Shown piece after piece: positions 7,297 through 14,228 of a stretch of 16,992 nucleotides of DNA. The notes beneath the pieces are model-generated. The model ran no database searches. It was not told the DNA's origin and saw nothing but the letters and a program-made list of their open reading frames with translations. The translations under genes were made by a program, and so were the position numbers. Within the stretch, counting starts at the first letter, position 1; each line of letters opens with the position of its first letter. This DNA is from an uncultured Roseiflexaceae bacterium (GTDB lineage: Bacteria; Chloroflexota; Chloroflexia; Chloroflexales; Roseiflexaceae): NCBI GenBank assembly GCA_903868295.1, contig CAIPUQ010000253.1, positions 1 through 16,992 on the forward strand. The letters run 5' to 3'.

Positions 7297-7334
7297 AGCT
7301 GACTTTCTTTCCGTTTATTAAGGACAATGATAGC

Positions 7335-8264
7335 ATGGAACCTTTTGTACGCACGCCCATTCATACTATGCATTGGTATGATGAACAGCAGTACGGACGT
7401 ATGCAGATGTCGGGCGCTGATGCGTTATCGTTGCTCCATCGGCTGACGACCAATCACATGCTACAGCTTGCTCCCGGTCACTCCTGTCAGACGGTGCTGA
7501 CCACGCCTATTGGTCGATCGATGGATCTATTGACTGTTGTCAACGACCATCCTGCAGTGTGGGTCTTTACCAGTGGTGGTCAAGGACCGATGGTCTATAC
7601 CCACCTCAAAAAGAACATTTTCTTTAACGACAAGGTGACTCTTGCACCTGCTGCCCAGAGTCATCGCCAGTACACACTCTATGGCGAAGGTGCGACAGCA
7701 TGGCTAACAACCCAGACGGGCATAGACGTTGCTGCTGTCAGTGCTCAGGGGACTGCCCGCTGGCACGATACGTTGCTGATGCGCATCACTCCGCTCGGAG
7801 GTGACGGTTGGCGTATTCTCGAGCCGGTCGATGCCACCGAGGGTGTCCTCCCGCGGAGCTCGGTGCCCCAGATGGATGCTGCGACGTTGTCGTTGTGGCA
7901 ACTCGAAGCCGGGGTGCCCGCGTTTGGGAGCGAAATCGGCACCGACTACATTCCGCTCGAAACAGGCTTAGAAGCTGCCATCCATACGGCGAAAGGGTGC
8001 TACGTCGGCCAAGAAATCATCGCCCGCATGGAAAGTCGCGGGCGACGCGCGAAAACATTGGAACGTATCACCCTCGGACGGGTTGTCGCAACACCAGCAC
8101 CGCTGCTGACCGCGTCGGGTCGTGAGGCTGGTGTGGTCACCCGTTCCGTCCTCAGCGACACCTTGGGTGTCATCGGGTTTGCGTATATCAGCACCAAAAT
8201 CGAAGATACCGAAGAACTCGTCTGCGCCGATGTCGCGGTCAATCGTCTGCTAGCCCAACGGTGA
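7335..8264 (+). CDS. ygfZ: YgfZ/GcvT-like folate-binding protein (Fe-S cluster maintenance)
   Basis: The 309-residue protein contains the YgfZ signature KGCYVGQE (220-227, Cys222), which separates this family from the glycine-cleavage T protein. The N-terminal part (YGRMQMSGADALSLLHRLTTNH, 20-41) matches the start of the GcvT-like folate-binding fold. Known members use tetrahydrofolate and the conserved Cys in assembling or repairing some iron-sulfur enzymes in the cytosol. Length is normal for the family. AAGGA (7320-7324) is 10 bases before the ATG. It is followed after 9 bases by the small zinc-ribbon gene, so the two are probably co-transcribed. Whether the neighbour acts in the same process is not known. 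The orthology is strong; the physiological partner enzymes are not evident. Confidence 0.9.
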   Translation: MEPFVRTPIHTMHWYDEQQYGRMQMSGADALSLLHRLTTNHMLQLAPGHSCQTVLTTPIGRSMDLLTVVNDHPAVWVFTSGGQGPMVYTHLKKNIFFNDKVTLAPAAQSHRQYTLYGEGATAWLTTQTGIDVAAVSAQGTARWHDTLLMRITPLGGDGWRILEPVDATEGVLPRSSVPQMDAATLSLWQLEAGVPAFGSEIGTDYIPLETGLEAAIHTAKGCYVGQEIIARMESRGRRAKTLERITLGRVVATPAPLLTASGREAGVVTRSVLSDTLGVIGFAYISTKIEDTEELVCADVAVNRLLAQR

Positions 8265-8273
8265 GGGGATAAT

Positions 8274-8669
8274 ATGCCACCAACAATCGAACGAATCTGC
8301 CCGAATTGCCGGGCCAGTCAGCACCTGAATGCGTTGTACTGCAATGTCTGTGGAAGCGCCATCGAACGCTATCTGCCACAACCAGTAAGCAGTTGGTTGC
8401 CTGCTCGTATACGCCAACAATTGGCCCATCCTGTCGTGCGGAGTGTGGCCATGGGTGCGTTGATGATGATCGTGCAGATCGTTATCCGTTCACTGCAACA
8501 CAATCTCACCAACACAGCCACACAGGCGTTGACCAAGTCGACACCACACCCCCAGGGTGATGCGAAACAGACGACCGTACGAGCGCGCCGGACGTTCTGG
8601 CAAAAAACCAGCCGTGACGGGACAATTCGGTCAGACGAACAAATTACCTGGCAACGCACCGATCAGTAG
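8274..8669 (+). CDS. Small zinc-ribbon membrane protein, unknown function
   Basis: The 131-residue protein starts with a zinc ribbon: Cys9-x2-Cys12 (CPNC) and Cys23-x2-Cys26 (CNVCG). A single probable membrane segment follows at about 55-72 (VVRSVAMGALMMIVQIVI), then a polar, basic tail. This resembles bacterial proteins with an N-terminal zinc ribbon before a membrane anchor, most of which have no known role. GAGGGGAT a few bases before the ATG is a good ribosome site, and it follows the YgfZ-type gene by 9 bases. Its TAG stop (8667-8669) abuts the TAG stop of the convergent ribokinase gene (8672-8670) with no base between them. Confidence 0.75.
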   Translation: MPPTIERICPNCRASQHLNALYCNVCGSAIERYLPQPVSSWLPARIRQQLAHPVVRSVAMGALMMIVQIVIRSLQHNLTNTATQALTKSTPHPQGDAKQTTVRARRTFWQKTSRDGTIRSDEQITWQRTDQ

Positions 8670-9593
8670 CTACATGGTGTGCTGTTGCAAAAACACCTCG
8701 ACCTCGGATCTGCTGGGTATCGATGGTTGTGCGCCGGGTCTAGTCACCGAGAGTGCTGCACTGGCGGCAGCAAACCGTAGTGCTGCAGGCATCGGCATTC
8801 CCTCAGCGAGGCCGACTGCGAGCGCCCCGTTGAAGCAATCCCCTGCTGCCACGGTATCGACGACCGGCACCACAAAGCCAGGAACCATCGTCCCCACCCC
8901 TGCATGACTCCAATAGACTCCTTGCGCACCCCGCTTGATGATGACATCGCTCGTCCCACGCAGGTGAATGACCTGTGCCGCACGTGCGCATTGGGCAGCA
9001 TCGACGGGGTCGATTCCAGTCAAGAGCGCAGTTTCTGTTTCGTTGGGCGTGATGACATCACACGCGTGGTATACCTCTGCCGGTATGCCGCTCTTTGGTG
9101 CAGGTGCAGGGTCGAGGATGACCGTTACCCCCCGTGCACGCGCCATCTGTGCTGCAGCAATCACCAATTCCATCGGTATTTCGAGCTGGAGCAAGAGGTG
9201 CGTGGCGTCTTTGAGCGCTGCAGCAACGATATCGAGGTGGGCATGGGTGAGACGCATGTTTGCGCCTGAAATAACGGTGATGCTGTTTTCGCCCTGCGCA
9301 TCAAGCAAAATCAACGCCACCCCCGTTGCTCCGGTACTGATTACTACACCGGACGTATCGACGCCGGACGAGGCTAGGCTGGCGAGCGATTCGACCCCAA
9401 AGCCATCGTCCCCAACTGCACCACACATCTGTGCAGCGCCGCCCATGCGGGCTACTGCGACCGCTTGATTGGCACCTTTGCCACCAGGGACAGTGCGAAA
9501 GTCATTGCCCAAAATCGTCTCACCCGGTCGTGCAATGCGTGCAGCATGCGCAACCAGGTCCATGTTTATGCTCCCGAAGATTACTACACGCAT
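8670..9593 (-). CDS. rbsK: Ribokinase (PfkB family)
   Basis: The 307-residue protein is a typical ribokinase, which phosphorylates D-ribose at the 5 position using ATP so that it can enter the pentose phosphate pathway. Motifs are in order: N-terminal GSINMDLV (7-14), the sugar-site GGKGANQAVA (37-46), NETE (184-187) and the C-terminal PfkB signature DTVAAGDCFNGAL (246-258), in which D252 is the likely catalytic base. The AAGD form is also found in known ribokinases. GGAGG on the minus strand just before ATG 9593-9591 is a strong ribosome site. It follows the M23 lipoprotein gene by 18 bases and is probably co-transcribed with it. A nucleoside-type lipoprotein gene is present elsewhere in the window, which would fit ribose salvage, but the two are not in one operon. 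Other sugar kinases of the family remain possible. Confidence 0.88.
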   Translation of the reverse strand: MRVVIFGSINMDLVAHAARIARPGETILGNDFRTVPGGKGANQAVAVARMGGAAQMCGAVGDDGFGVESLASLASSGVDTSGVVISTGATGVALILLDAQGENSITVISGANMRLTHAHLDIVAAALKDATHLLLQLEIPMELVIAAAQMARARGVTVILDPAPAPKSGIPAEVYHACDVITPNETETALLTGIDPVDAAQCARAAQVIHLRGTSDVIIKRGAQGVYWSHAGVGTMVPGFVVPVVDTVAAGDCFNGALAVGLAEGMPMPAALRFAAASAALSVTRPGAQPSIPSRSEVEVFLQQHTM

Positions 9594-9611
9594 GACGCCT
9601 CCATCATTCGG

Positions 9612-10319
9612 TCAGTTTTGGTCGAGAACTGGAGTCAACGACTCACCGTTCTCCCATGCTTTGAGGTACAGATACGGCGAAACCTGCCCGCGCCGCACCT
9701 GCCAATCGTCGGGCGTCGTCGGTTTCGATATCCCGAAATGCAGGTGCGGCGGTGTATACCGCGCGTTCCCTGATTTGCCGGTGTACCCGAGGATTGCGCC
9801 GACCCGTACACGTTGACCAACGGCCAATCCAGGTGTTATTTGCGACAAATGTGATCCATAGTAGCGCACACCGTCGTCGCCGATGAGGGCAACCGCGCGA
9901 CCGCTCCGGTCAGCAGACACATCTGTTGCAGGGTCCCAGACATCGTCTGCAACAATCGCATCGATCACTCCATCGGTGACCGCAACAAAGACACTGCCCT
10001 CATCACAGAAGATATCGGTTGCAGGGTAGTCGTGGTGATCTTTGCCATACACTACCGTACCCGCTGCAACTGGAAATGCGTACTGTCTCACTGCTACGAC
10101 GGTTGCTGTGTCGCTGGGGGTTGTCGGTATGACAGGGGATGCGGTGGCTGACGATCGAGGCGTACTGACTGGTGTAGTGGGAAATGGTGTAACTGCAGGC
10201 GTGTGTACCGGCTGGTTTGCAGGTGTAGGTGACGGCGCGGTTGGCATCACCGTCGTCGCCTGCATGCAACCAGAGACCATCAAAACACAGCCGCAGAGTT
10301 GATAGAGGGTTCGTCTCAT
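9612..10319 (-). CDS. M23 family metallopeptidase lipoprotein
   Basis: The start is placed at ATG 10319-10317, giving 235 residues, because AGGAC lies directly upstream and the protein then begins with a lipoprotein signal (MRRTLYQLCG, then VSGC, acylated Cys18). A frame open from 10388 would bury this signal. A Thr/Pro/Ser-rich linker (about 22-72) leads to an M23 (LytM/lysostaphin-like) domain with zinc ligands in HHDYPATD (95-102), SHLS (156-159, H157) and PHLHFG (191-196). This family cuts peptidoglycan cross-links or interpeptides at the cell surface; some members only bind. All expected ligands are present, so activity is likely. It is the first gene of a unit with ribokinase, a pairing with no obvious functional link. 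It is divergent from the decarboxylase gene. Confidence 0.87.
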   Translation of the reverse strand: MRRTLYQLCGCVLMVSGCMQATTVMPTAPSPTPANQPVHTPAVTPFPTTPVSTPRSSATASPVIPTTPSDTATVVAVRQYAFPVAAGTVVYGKDHHDYPATDIFCDEGSVFVAVTDGVIDAIVADDVWDPATDVSADRSGRAVALIGDDGVRYYGSHLSQITPGLAVGQRVRVGAILGYTGKSGNARYTPPHLHFGISKPTTPDDWQVRRGQVSPYLYLKAWENGESLTPVLDQN

Positions 10320-10462
10320 GTCCTGTCGTACCTTGTGCGTGTGCGTGGCGCTAGCATACCATAGATTGTAGTAAAAATCCGTCTCCACGTGAGCAACGAC
10401 AAAGTGGAATATTGTGCATCACGAAGCAATAAATCACACATAGAAAATAGTCTGTTCAATGC
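10320..10462. other. Intergenic stretch upstream of the M23 lipoprotein gene
   Basis: This stretch separates the divergent M23 and decarboxylase units and must carry the promoter of the M23-ribokinase unit on the minus strand. A TATGCT-like -10 is visible near 10345, but there is no convincing -35, so no promoter is called. With the leader that follows, no protein-coding gene is supported between 10320 and 10973 apart from the candidate leader peptide. Confidence 0.4.
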
Positions 10463-10490
10463 TTGACTTTTGCCCCAAATGCACTACAAT
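10463..10490 (+). promoter_or_regulatory. Promoter of the decarboxylase leader transcript
   Basis: TTGACT (-35, 10463-10468) is separated by 16 bases from TACAAT (-10, 10485-10490). Both boxes match the sigma-70 consensus at five of six positions. A start near 10497 would place about 480 bases of leader before the likely start codon of the decarboxylase. Confidence 0.7.
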
Positions 10491-10496
10491 AACCTC

Positions 10497-10783
10497 CGGT
10501 AGCAAAACTACTATGATTCTTGCCTCCGGCAGAAGGTTCTCCTTCTGATGGGTCGCTCGCACAATGGTGTCAGGTGACTTCCGGTCGGCTTACGAGAGGG
10601 TGTATGGACGCCAACGCAAACAAACGAATGGGTGGCTATGTCTTTCTAGCTCCTGTGAGTCGGTATGTGGTGTTCGTTGCGCTCGCAATGGGATCATGAA
10701 CACCCTCCTCACATGACTAGGCGCAAGTACCAAACTTTTGCGTGACATAGACACCCGTTCATCAGCGATGGACTGGTTTTTTT
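10497..10783 (+). ncRNA. Candidate structured leader RNA (riboswitch-like or small RNA), unclassified
   Basis: The segment runs from the predicted transcription start to a T-rich hairpin and has several paired elements. A 7-bp hairpin CAGAAGG-TTCT-CCTTCTG is at 10530-10547. A long-range helix pairs GAGGGTGT (10596-10603) with ACACCCTC (10700-10707). An inner helix pairs CGCAA and CGAA (10615-10628) with TTCG and TTGCG. It ends in a 7-bp stem with an AGC loop and seven Ts. ACACCC recurs at 10751-10756 and ATGAAC (10695-10700) can pair with the 5' arm of the last stem, so switching pairings are possible. I could not match it to lysine, TPP, SAM, FMN, cobalamin, glycine, c-di-GMP, guanidine, T-box, RNase P, SRP or tmRNA signatures. 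Confidence 0.4.
10757..10783 (+). terminator. Candidate intrinsic terminator or attenuator within the leader
   Basis: GTTCATC pairs with GATGGAC across an AGC loop (10757-10773; 7 bp including one G-T pair). TGG and seven Ts follow (10777-10783). The stem is modest but the T tract is the longest in the leader. If active, it would end the leader RNA before the decarboxylase unless an alternative pairing forms. Confidence 0.45.
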
Positions 10784-10803
10784 GTATGCAAAGGAATGAA
10801 CGA

Positions 10804-10923
10804 ATGCTCAAGCGATGGCTTGCAACGGTGACTCAACGCACCGTCCGCGCACAAACGTCGTGCTGGTTGACGAGTCGTCATGCCAGTATGCTCGTGGTCC
10901 GGGTTCGTCAACGTGGTGTTTGA
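10804..10923 (+). CDS. Possible 39-residue leader peptide upstream of the decarboxylase
   Basis: A short frame starts at ATG 10804, eight bases after AAGGA (10791-10795), and encodes a basic peptide with 7 Arg in 39 residues (begins MLKRWLATVTQ, ends VVRVRQRGV). Its TGA stop (10921-10923) falls in the loop of the hairpin at 10912-10930, a placement that would suit translation-coupled attenuation of the downstream gene. The peptide has no recognisable domain. It is equally possible that this is a chance frame in a long leader. It is not in frame with the decarboxylase. Confidence 0.25.
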   Translation: MLKRWLATVTQRTVRAQTSCWLTSRHASMLVVRVRQRGV

Positions 10924-10939
10924 TACCACGATCGGTTTT
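10912..10939 (+). promoter_or_regulatory. Hairpin with short T run just upstream of the decarboxylase start
   Basis: CGTGGT (10912-10917) pairs with ACCACG (10925-10930) across a 7-base loop, followed after a few bases by five Ts (10935-10939). It resembles a weak terminator or a stem controlling access to the ribosome site AAGGAG at 10957-10962. Confidence 0.35.
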
Positions 10940-10956
10940 TCTGCGTTTTGCTTGTG

Positions 10957-10962
10957 AAGGAG
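10957..10962 (+). promoter_or_regulatory. Ribosome binding site that decides the decarboxylase start
   Basis: AAGGAG lies 11 bases before the in-frame TTG at 10974. It is the only good ribosome site near the point where protein-like sequence begins, and it favours the TTG over ATG 10815. Confidence 0.5.
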
Positions 10963-10973
10963 CATTCACTGAA

Positions 10974-12506
10974 TTGAACGGTACCACTTATATCGATCAT
11001 CTCGCACATCGTTACGGTGTGCAACCTGAAGGCCAACTCAACCCGTTTATTTCACGTCACGACGGACAACTGTACCTCGATGAGCGTATTTGTCTCAATG
11101 CCTTGGCAGAGCAGTACGGAGCTCCACTCGAGGTTTCGTACCTCCCGCTGATTACCAAACAAATTCATCAGATGCAGACCTATGCAGCAGCTGCACGCAC
11201 GGCTGCGGGCTACACTGGTGCGTTTGTCTATGCCTACGCCACCAAAGCAAACTTTGCCGAAGAAGTCGTCCGGACAGCGTTACAATCTGGTGCGCACTAC
11301 GAGACGTCGTCGGCGGCCGATATCATCATTGCGCACCAGCTCTGGCGGCAGGGTGTGCTCCCTGCTGATCGTTACATGTTTTGTAACGGGTCCAAGGATC
11401 TCGGCTACCGCAAGGCCATTTTGGCGCTGCGTGACGCAGGGCACGAGCTCCTCATCCCAATCGTTGATGATCTCGATGAGTTGGCGTACCTCAGCAGCCA
11501 TTGCCATGTGCCCATGCAATTCGGTGTGCGCGTGCGATTCGATATCGGCGACGTGGATCCCGATCATCCGGGTGGCGAGCGATTTGGTCTGACCCATAGT
11601 GAAATCGATAGCGCCATTGCGATGCTGGCAGGGACCCAACACCGCATCGTGCTCTACCACGCCATGGTAGGCAGCCAAATCGAAGACGCACACGTCTGGA
11701 AGATTCAGCTCAGCGCTGCGGTCGAGCGCTATGCTGCGCAGGCCCACAAACTCCCATCCCTGCACATGTTCAACTTCGGCGGTGGGATGCCAACCGATAG
11801 TTATCAGCTCGATTTTTCCTTCGACTGCCAAGCATTCTTACAGACACTCATGACTGCACTGGCAGATGCCTGTGCCGAACACGGCGTCGCACACCCCGAC
11901 CTCGTAGGTGAATTCGGTCGATACACGGTCGGGTCACACACCGTCTACCTGATGGAGGTCGGCGCGGTCAAAGCCGGCCGTGGTGGTGCACCGGATTGGT
12001 ATCTTCTCAATGGCAGTTTAATGGTCTCGTTGCCCGATACGCTCATTGTCGCAGGCCAGCAATTTATCATTTTGCCGCTCGACGAATGGCATTTGCCGGC
12101 ACGGCCCGTCCGACTCGCAGGGCGTTACACCTGTGATACAGACGACTTTTATCCTCGTCCTGGGCAACCACCACTGTTGCTCCCCAACGGCGGCGAAGGC
12201 ATGGTGTTGGCGTTTTTTGGGGTCGGTGCCTACCAGCAGATGCTGTCCGGCCGTGGTGGTGCGCATCACTGTCTTACTCCCGAAATGCGCCGTGTCATCA
12301 TCGAAGCCGATGGGGATCAACTCGTCGTTCGTGAGACACCGCCACAGCATTTGAGCGATATCATGAGCGTGCTCGGATACAACAATGCAACGCTCGATTT
12401 GGGGAGTCGTCGTGACATGCAGACCGCCGAACGTACGACGGTTCGTTCGTTCCGCATGCCGGTCAAACGCAGTGCCCGCATGTGGAAGCGTACGCGGCCG
12501 GTGTAG
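10974..12506 (+). CDS. PLP-dependent fold-III decarboxylase (Orn/DAP/Arg decarboxylase superfamily)
   Basis: The frame is open from 10815, but the first 53 residues are not protein-like. The likely start is TTG 10974, preceded by AAGGAG, giving 510 residues. The N-terminal barrel has the PLP lysine in YAYATKANF (K91), then HYETSSAADI (108-117), CNGSKD (137-142), the stacking His in YHAMVGSQIE (228-237, H229), the phosphate-binding NFGGGMP (267-273) and EFGRY (313-317). The C-terminal beta domain supplies the active-site Cys in YTCDTDD (385-391) and GVGAYQQ (416-422). These features fit decarboxylation of a basic amino acid such as arginine, ornithine or diaminopimelate. The specificity helix is not diagnostic to me; an arginine decarboxylase role in polyamine synthesis is a guess. 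It is a monocistronic unit, with its promoter at 10463 and a strong terminator at 12522. Confidence 0.85.
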   Translation: MNGTTYIDHLAHRYGVQPEGQLNPFISRHDGQLYLDERICLNALAEQYGAPLEVSYLPLITKQIHQMQTYAAAARTAAGYTGAFVYAYATKANFAEEVVRTALQSGAHYETSSAADIIIAHQLWRQGVLPADRYMFCNGSKDLGYRKAILALRDAGHELLIPIVDDLDELAYLSSHCHVPMQFGVRVRFDIGDVDPDHPGGERFGLTHSEIDSAIAMLAGTQHRIVLYHAMVGSQIEDAHVWKIQLSAAVERYAAQAHKLPSLHMFNFGGGMPTDSYQLDFSFDCQAFLQTLMTALADACAEHGVAHPDLVGEFGRYTVGSHTVYLMEVGAVKAGRGGAPDWYLLNGSLMVSLPDTLIVAGQQFIILPLDEWHLPARPVRLAGRYTCDTDDFYPRPGQPPLLLPNGGEGMVLAFFGVGAYQQMLSGRGGAHHCLTPEMRRVIIEADGDQLVVRETPPQHLSDIMSVLGYNNATLDLGSRRDMQTAERTTVRSFRMPVKRSARMWKRTRPV

Positions 12507-12521
12507 CCGTCTGTTTTGCAG

Positions 12522-12552
12522 CCGGGGTATGCCAGGAGCATACCCCGGTTTT
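12522..12552 (+). terminator. Intrinsic terminator of the decarboxylase gene
   Basis: CCGGGGTATGC (12522-12532) and GCATACCCCGG (12538-12548) form a perfect 11-bp stem with a 5-base loop, followed by four Ts (12549-12552), a C and more Ts. It lies 15 bases after the decarboxylase stop. The next gene's promoter begins almost immediately. Confidence 0.93.
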
Positions 12553-12570
12553 CTGTCGAAATGGCTATCC

Positions 12571-12594
12571 TATACTGACCACCGTGAGAGGAGG
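12571..12594 (+). promoter_or_regulatory. -10 box and ribosome site of the HerA-like gene
   Basis: TATACT (12571-12576) is a good -10; the region 16-18 bases upstream is the T run of the preceding terminator, with no clear -35. AGGAGG (12589-12594), five bases before ATG 12600, is a near-perfect ribosome site. The transcript leader would be under 20 bases. Confidence 0.5.
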
Positions 12595-12599
12595 TTGCC

Positions 12600-14228
12600 A
12601 TGGATCAGCAACGTGGACGCATTGGCGTCATTATCAGTGGCTCATTGACCGAAGGATTGTCGGCGCGGGTGGATGCTGCGCACCCAATCGAATCGCTACG
12701 TGTCGGGCAATTTTTGCTGGTCGATGGCCGCCAACATGAGTTCTTCGCCATGCTGACTGATGTCGAACTCGAAGCAACCTCACCTGCTGTTCTCGTTGAT
12801 CCCCCTGCTGACGATGCGTTTCTCCAAGACGTCTTTGCTGGTACCGCAACATATGCCACGATCGCGTTACGCCCGTCATTGATGTTGCCACGTGACCATT
12901 CGGACGAGATGCGCCCGGTCAAAACGATTCCTGCGCATTTTGCTGCGGTGTATACCGCAGATGAGCACGACTTTACCCGTGTTTTTGGTCGCGAAGATGA
13001 TACACACTTCGAGATTGGTCGGCCACTCGACATGGATGTCCCGGTCTGCATCGATTTGGCTCGCTTCGTGGAACGGTCCAATGGCGTGTTTGGCAAAAGC
13101 GGAACAGGCAAGAGTTTCCTCACCCGGTTGCTCCTCTCGGGGACGATGCGGTCTGGTATTGCCACCAATCTGATCTTTGACATGCACTCCGAATATGGGA
13201 GCGATGCAACGTCGGAAGGCGGCGGTTTCGTCAAGGGCCTGCGCAAAATCTTTGGTCCCAGTGTGCGTATCTACACCCTCGATCCCGAGTCGACACGCCG
13301 GCGTGGTGGGCAGTATGACCACGACATCCGTATCGGCCTGAACGAAATCGACGTCGAAGATATCCTGCTGATCAGCGATGAACTCAACCTGACAGCGACA
13401 GCCGCCGAATCAGCGTATCGCTTGGTTGACCACTACAAAAGCGACTGGCTCCGTACGCTCCTCGATATGACGCCCGAGGCGCTCGATGCATTTGCCCTGA
13501 ATACTGGCACACACGCGGGTTCGCTGAGCGCCCTCAAGCGAAAACTCGAAGCCCTGCGGCGGCGTGCCTATGTCGAAGACTCCGCCAAAGGCTCAGTCAT
13601 CAACACGCTCATCGATGCATTGATGGCACGGCAACACGTGGTCCTCGAGTTTGGAAAGTTCGATCATACCATCGACTATATGCTCGTTGCCAATATCATC
13701 ACGCGCAAAATTCACCAACGCTGGCGTGAACGGACCGAAGCATACCTCACGAGCAAAAATCCTGCGGACAAGCCACCGCAACTTGTCATAACGATTGAAG
13801 AAGCGCACAAGTTCCTCAACCCGCAGGCTGCCAAGCAGACGATTTTTGGCACAATCGCCCGCGAGATGCGCAAATACAGTGTGACGCTCCTGGTAGTCGA
13901 TCAACGCCCATCATCCATCGACAGTGATGTGATGAGTCAATTAGGGAGTCGCATCACTGCATTGTTGAACGACGAAAAAGATATTGATGCGGTATTTACC
14001 GGTGTTAGTGGATCTGCAGCATTGCGTACGGTACTCGCGACGCTTGATTCGCGCCAGCAATGTTTGATTCTCGGGCATGCAGTGCCGATGCCTGTCGTGG
14101 TGCGCACCCGGCCATATGACGAAGCGTTTTATGCAGCAATGGCGGTGCTTGGGCCAGTGGTCGCAGGTACGAACACGCCAAATGGGATGTCCGCTCCACC
14201 GACGATTGATGATTTATTTGGTGATTAA
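12600..14228 (+). CDS. HerA-like ATPase (DUF87, FtsK/HerA superfamily)
   Basis: The 542-residue protein has a HerA-type layout. An N-terminal beta-rich HAS-barrel-like domain (about 5-100) precedes a P-loop ATPase with Walker A GKSGTGKS (165-172), IFDMHSEYG (192-200), Walker B LVITIEEAHKFL (395-406) and the DQRPSSID sensor segment (434-441). Arginines in IAREMRKY (419-426) are candidate arginine fingers. HerA proteins form hexameric DNA translocases and usually work with the NurA nuclease in end resection; some relatives serve defence or conjugation. No nurA-like gene is next to it in this window, so a direct repair role is not shown by context. AGGAGG fixes the start. The stop overlaps that of the convergent TPR gene by 4 bases (TTAA). 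Confidence 0.9.
   Translation: MDQQRGRIGVIISGSLTEGLSARVDAAHPIESLRVGQFLLVDGRQHEFFAMLTDVELEATSPAVLVDPPADDAFLQDVFAGTATYATIALRPSLMLPRDHSDEMRPVKTIPAHFAAVYTADEHDFTRVFGREDDTHFEIGRPLDMDVPVCIDLARFVERSNGVFGKSGTGKSFLTRLLLSGTMRSGIATNLIFDMHSEYGSDATSEGGGFVKGLRKIFGPSVRIYTLDPESTRRRGGQYDHDIRIGLNEIDVEDILLISDELNLTATAAESAYRLVDHYKSDWLRTLLDMTPEALDAFALNTGTHAGSLSALKRKLEALRRRAYVEDSAKGSVINTLIDALMARQHVVLEFGKFDHTIDYMLVANIITRKIHQRWRERTEAYLTSKNPADKPPQLVITIEEAHKFLNPQAAKQTIFGTIAREMRKYSVTLLVVDQRPSSIDSDVMSQLGSRITALLNDEKDIDAVFTGVSGSAALRTVLATLDSRQQCLILGHAVPMPVVVRTRPYDEAFYAAMAVLGPVVAGTNTPNGMSAPPTIDDLFGD

Noticed and set aside
7290..7319. CTGACA/TTTATT as the promoter of the YgfZ-type gene
   Set aside because: Transcription would start beyond the AAGGA ribosome site, leaving the gene without it.
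8580..8669. Terminator of the M23-ribokinase unit inside the zinc-ribbon gene
   Set aside because: A run of six Ts exists on the minus strand, but only a 3-bp stem precedes it.
10320..10388. Upstream extension of the M23 gene to 10388
   Set aside because: It would add 23 residues before an intact lipoprotein signal; AGGAC directly before ATG 10319 supports the shorter start.
10497..10973. Lysine riboswitch, T-box, RNase P, SRP or tmRNA upstream of the decarboxylase
   Set aside because: None of the conserved sequence cores of these RNAs could be found by reading; the region is left as an unclassified leader.
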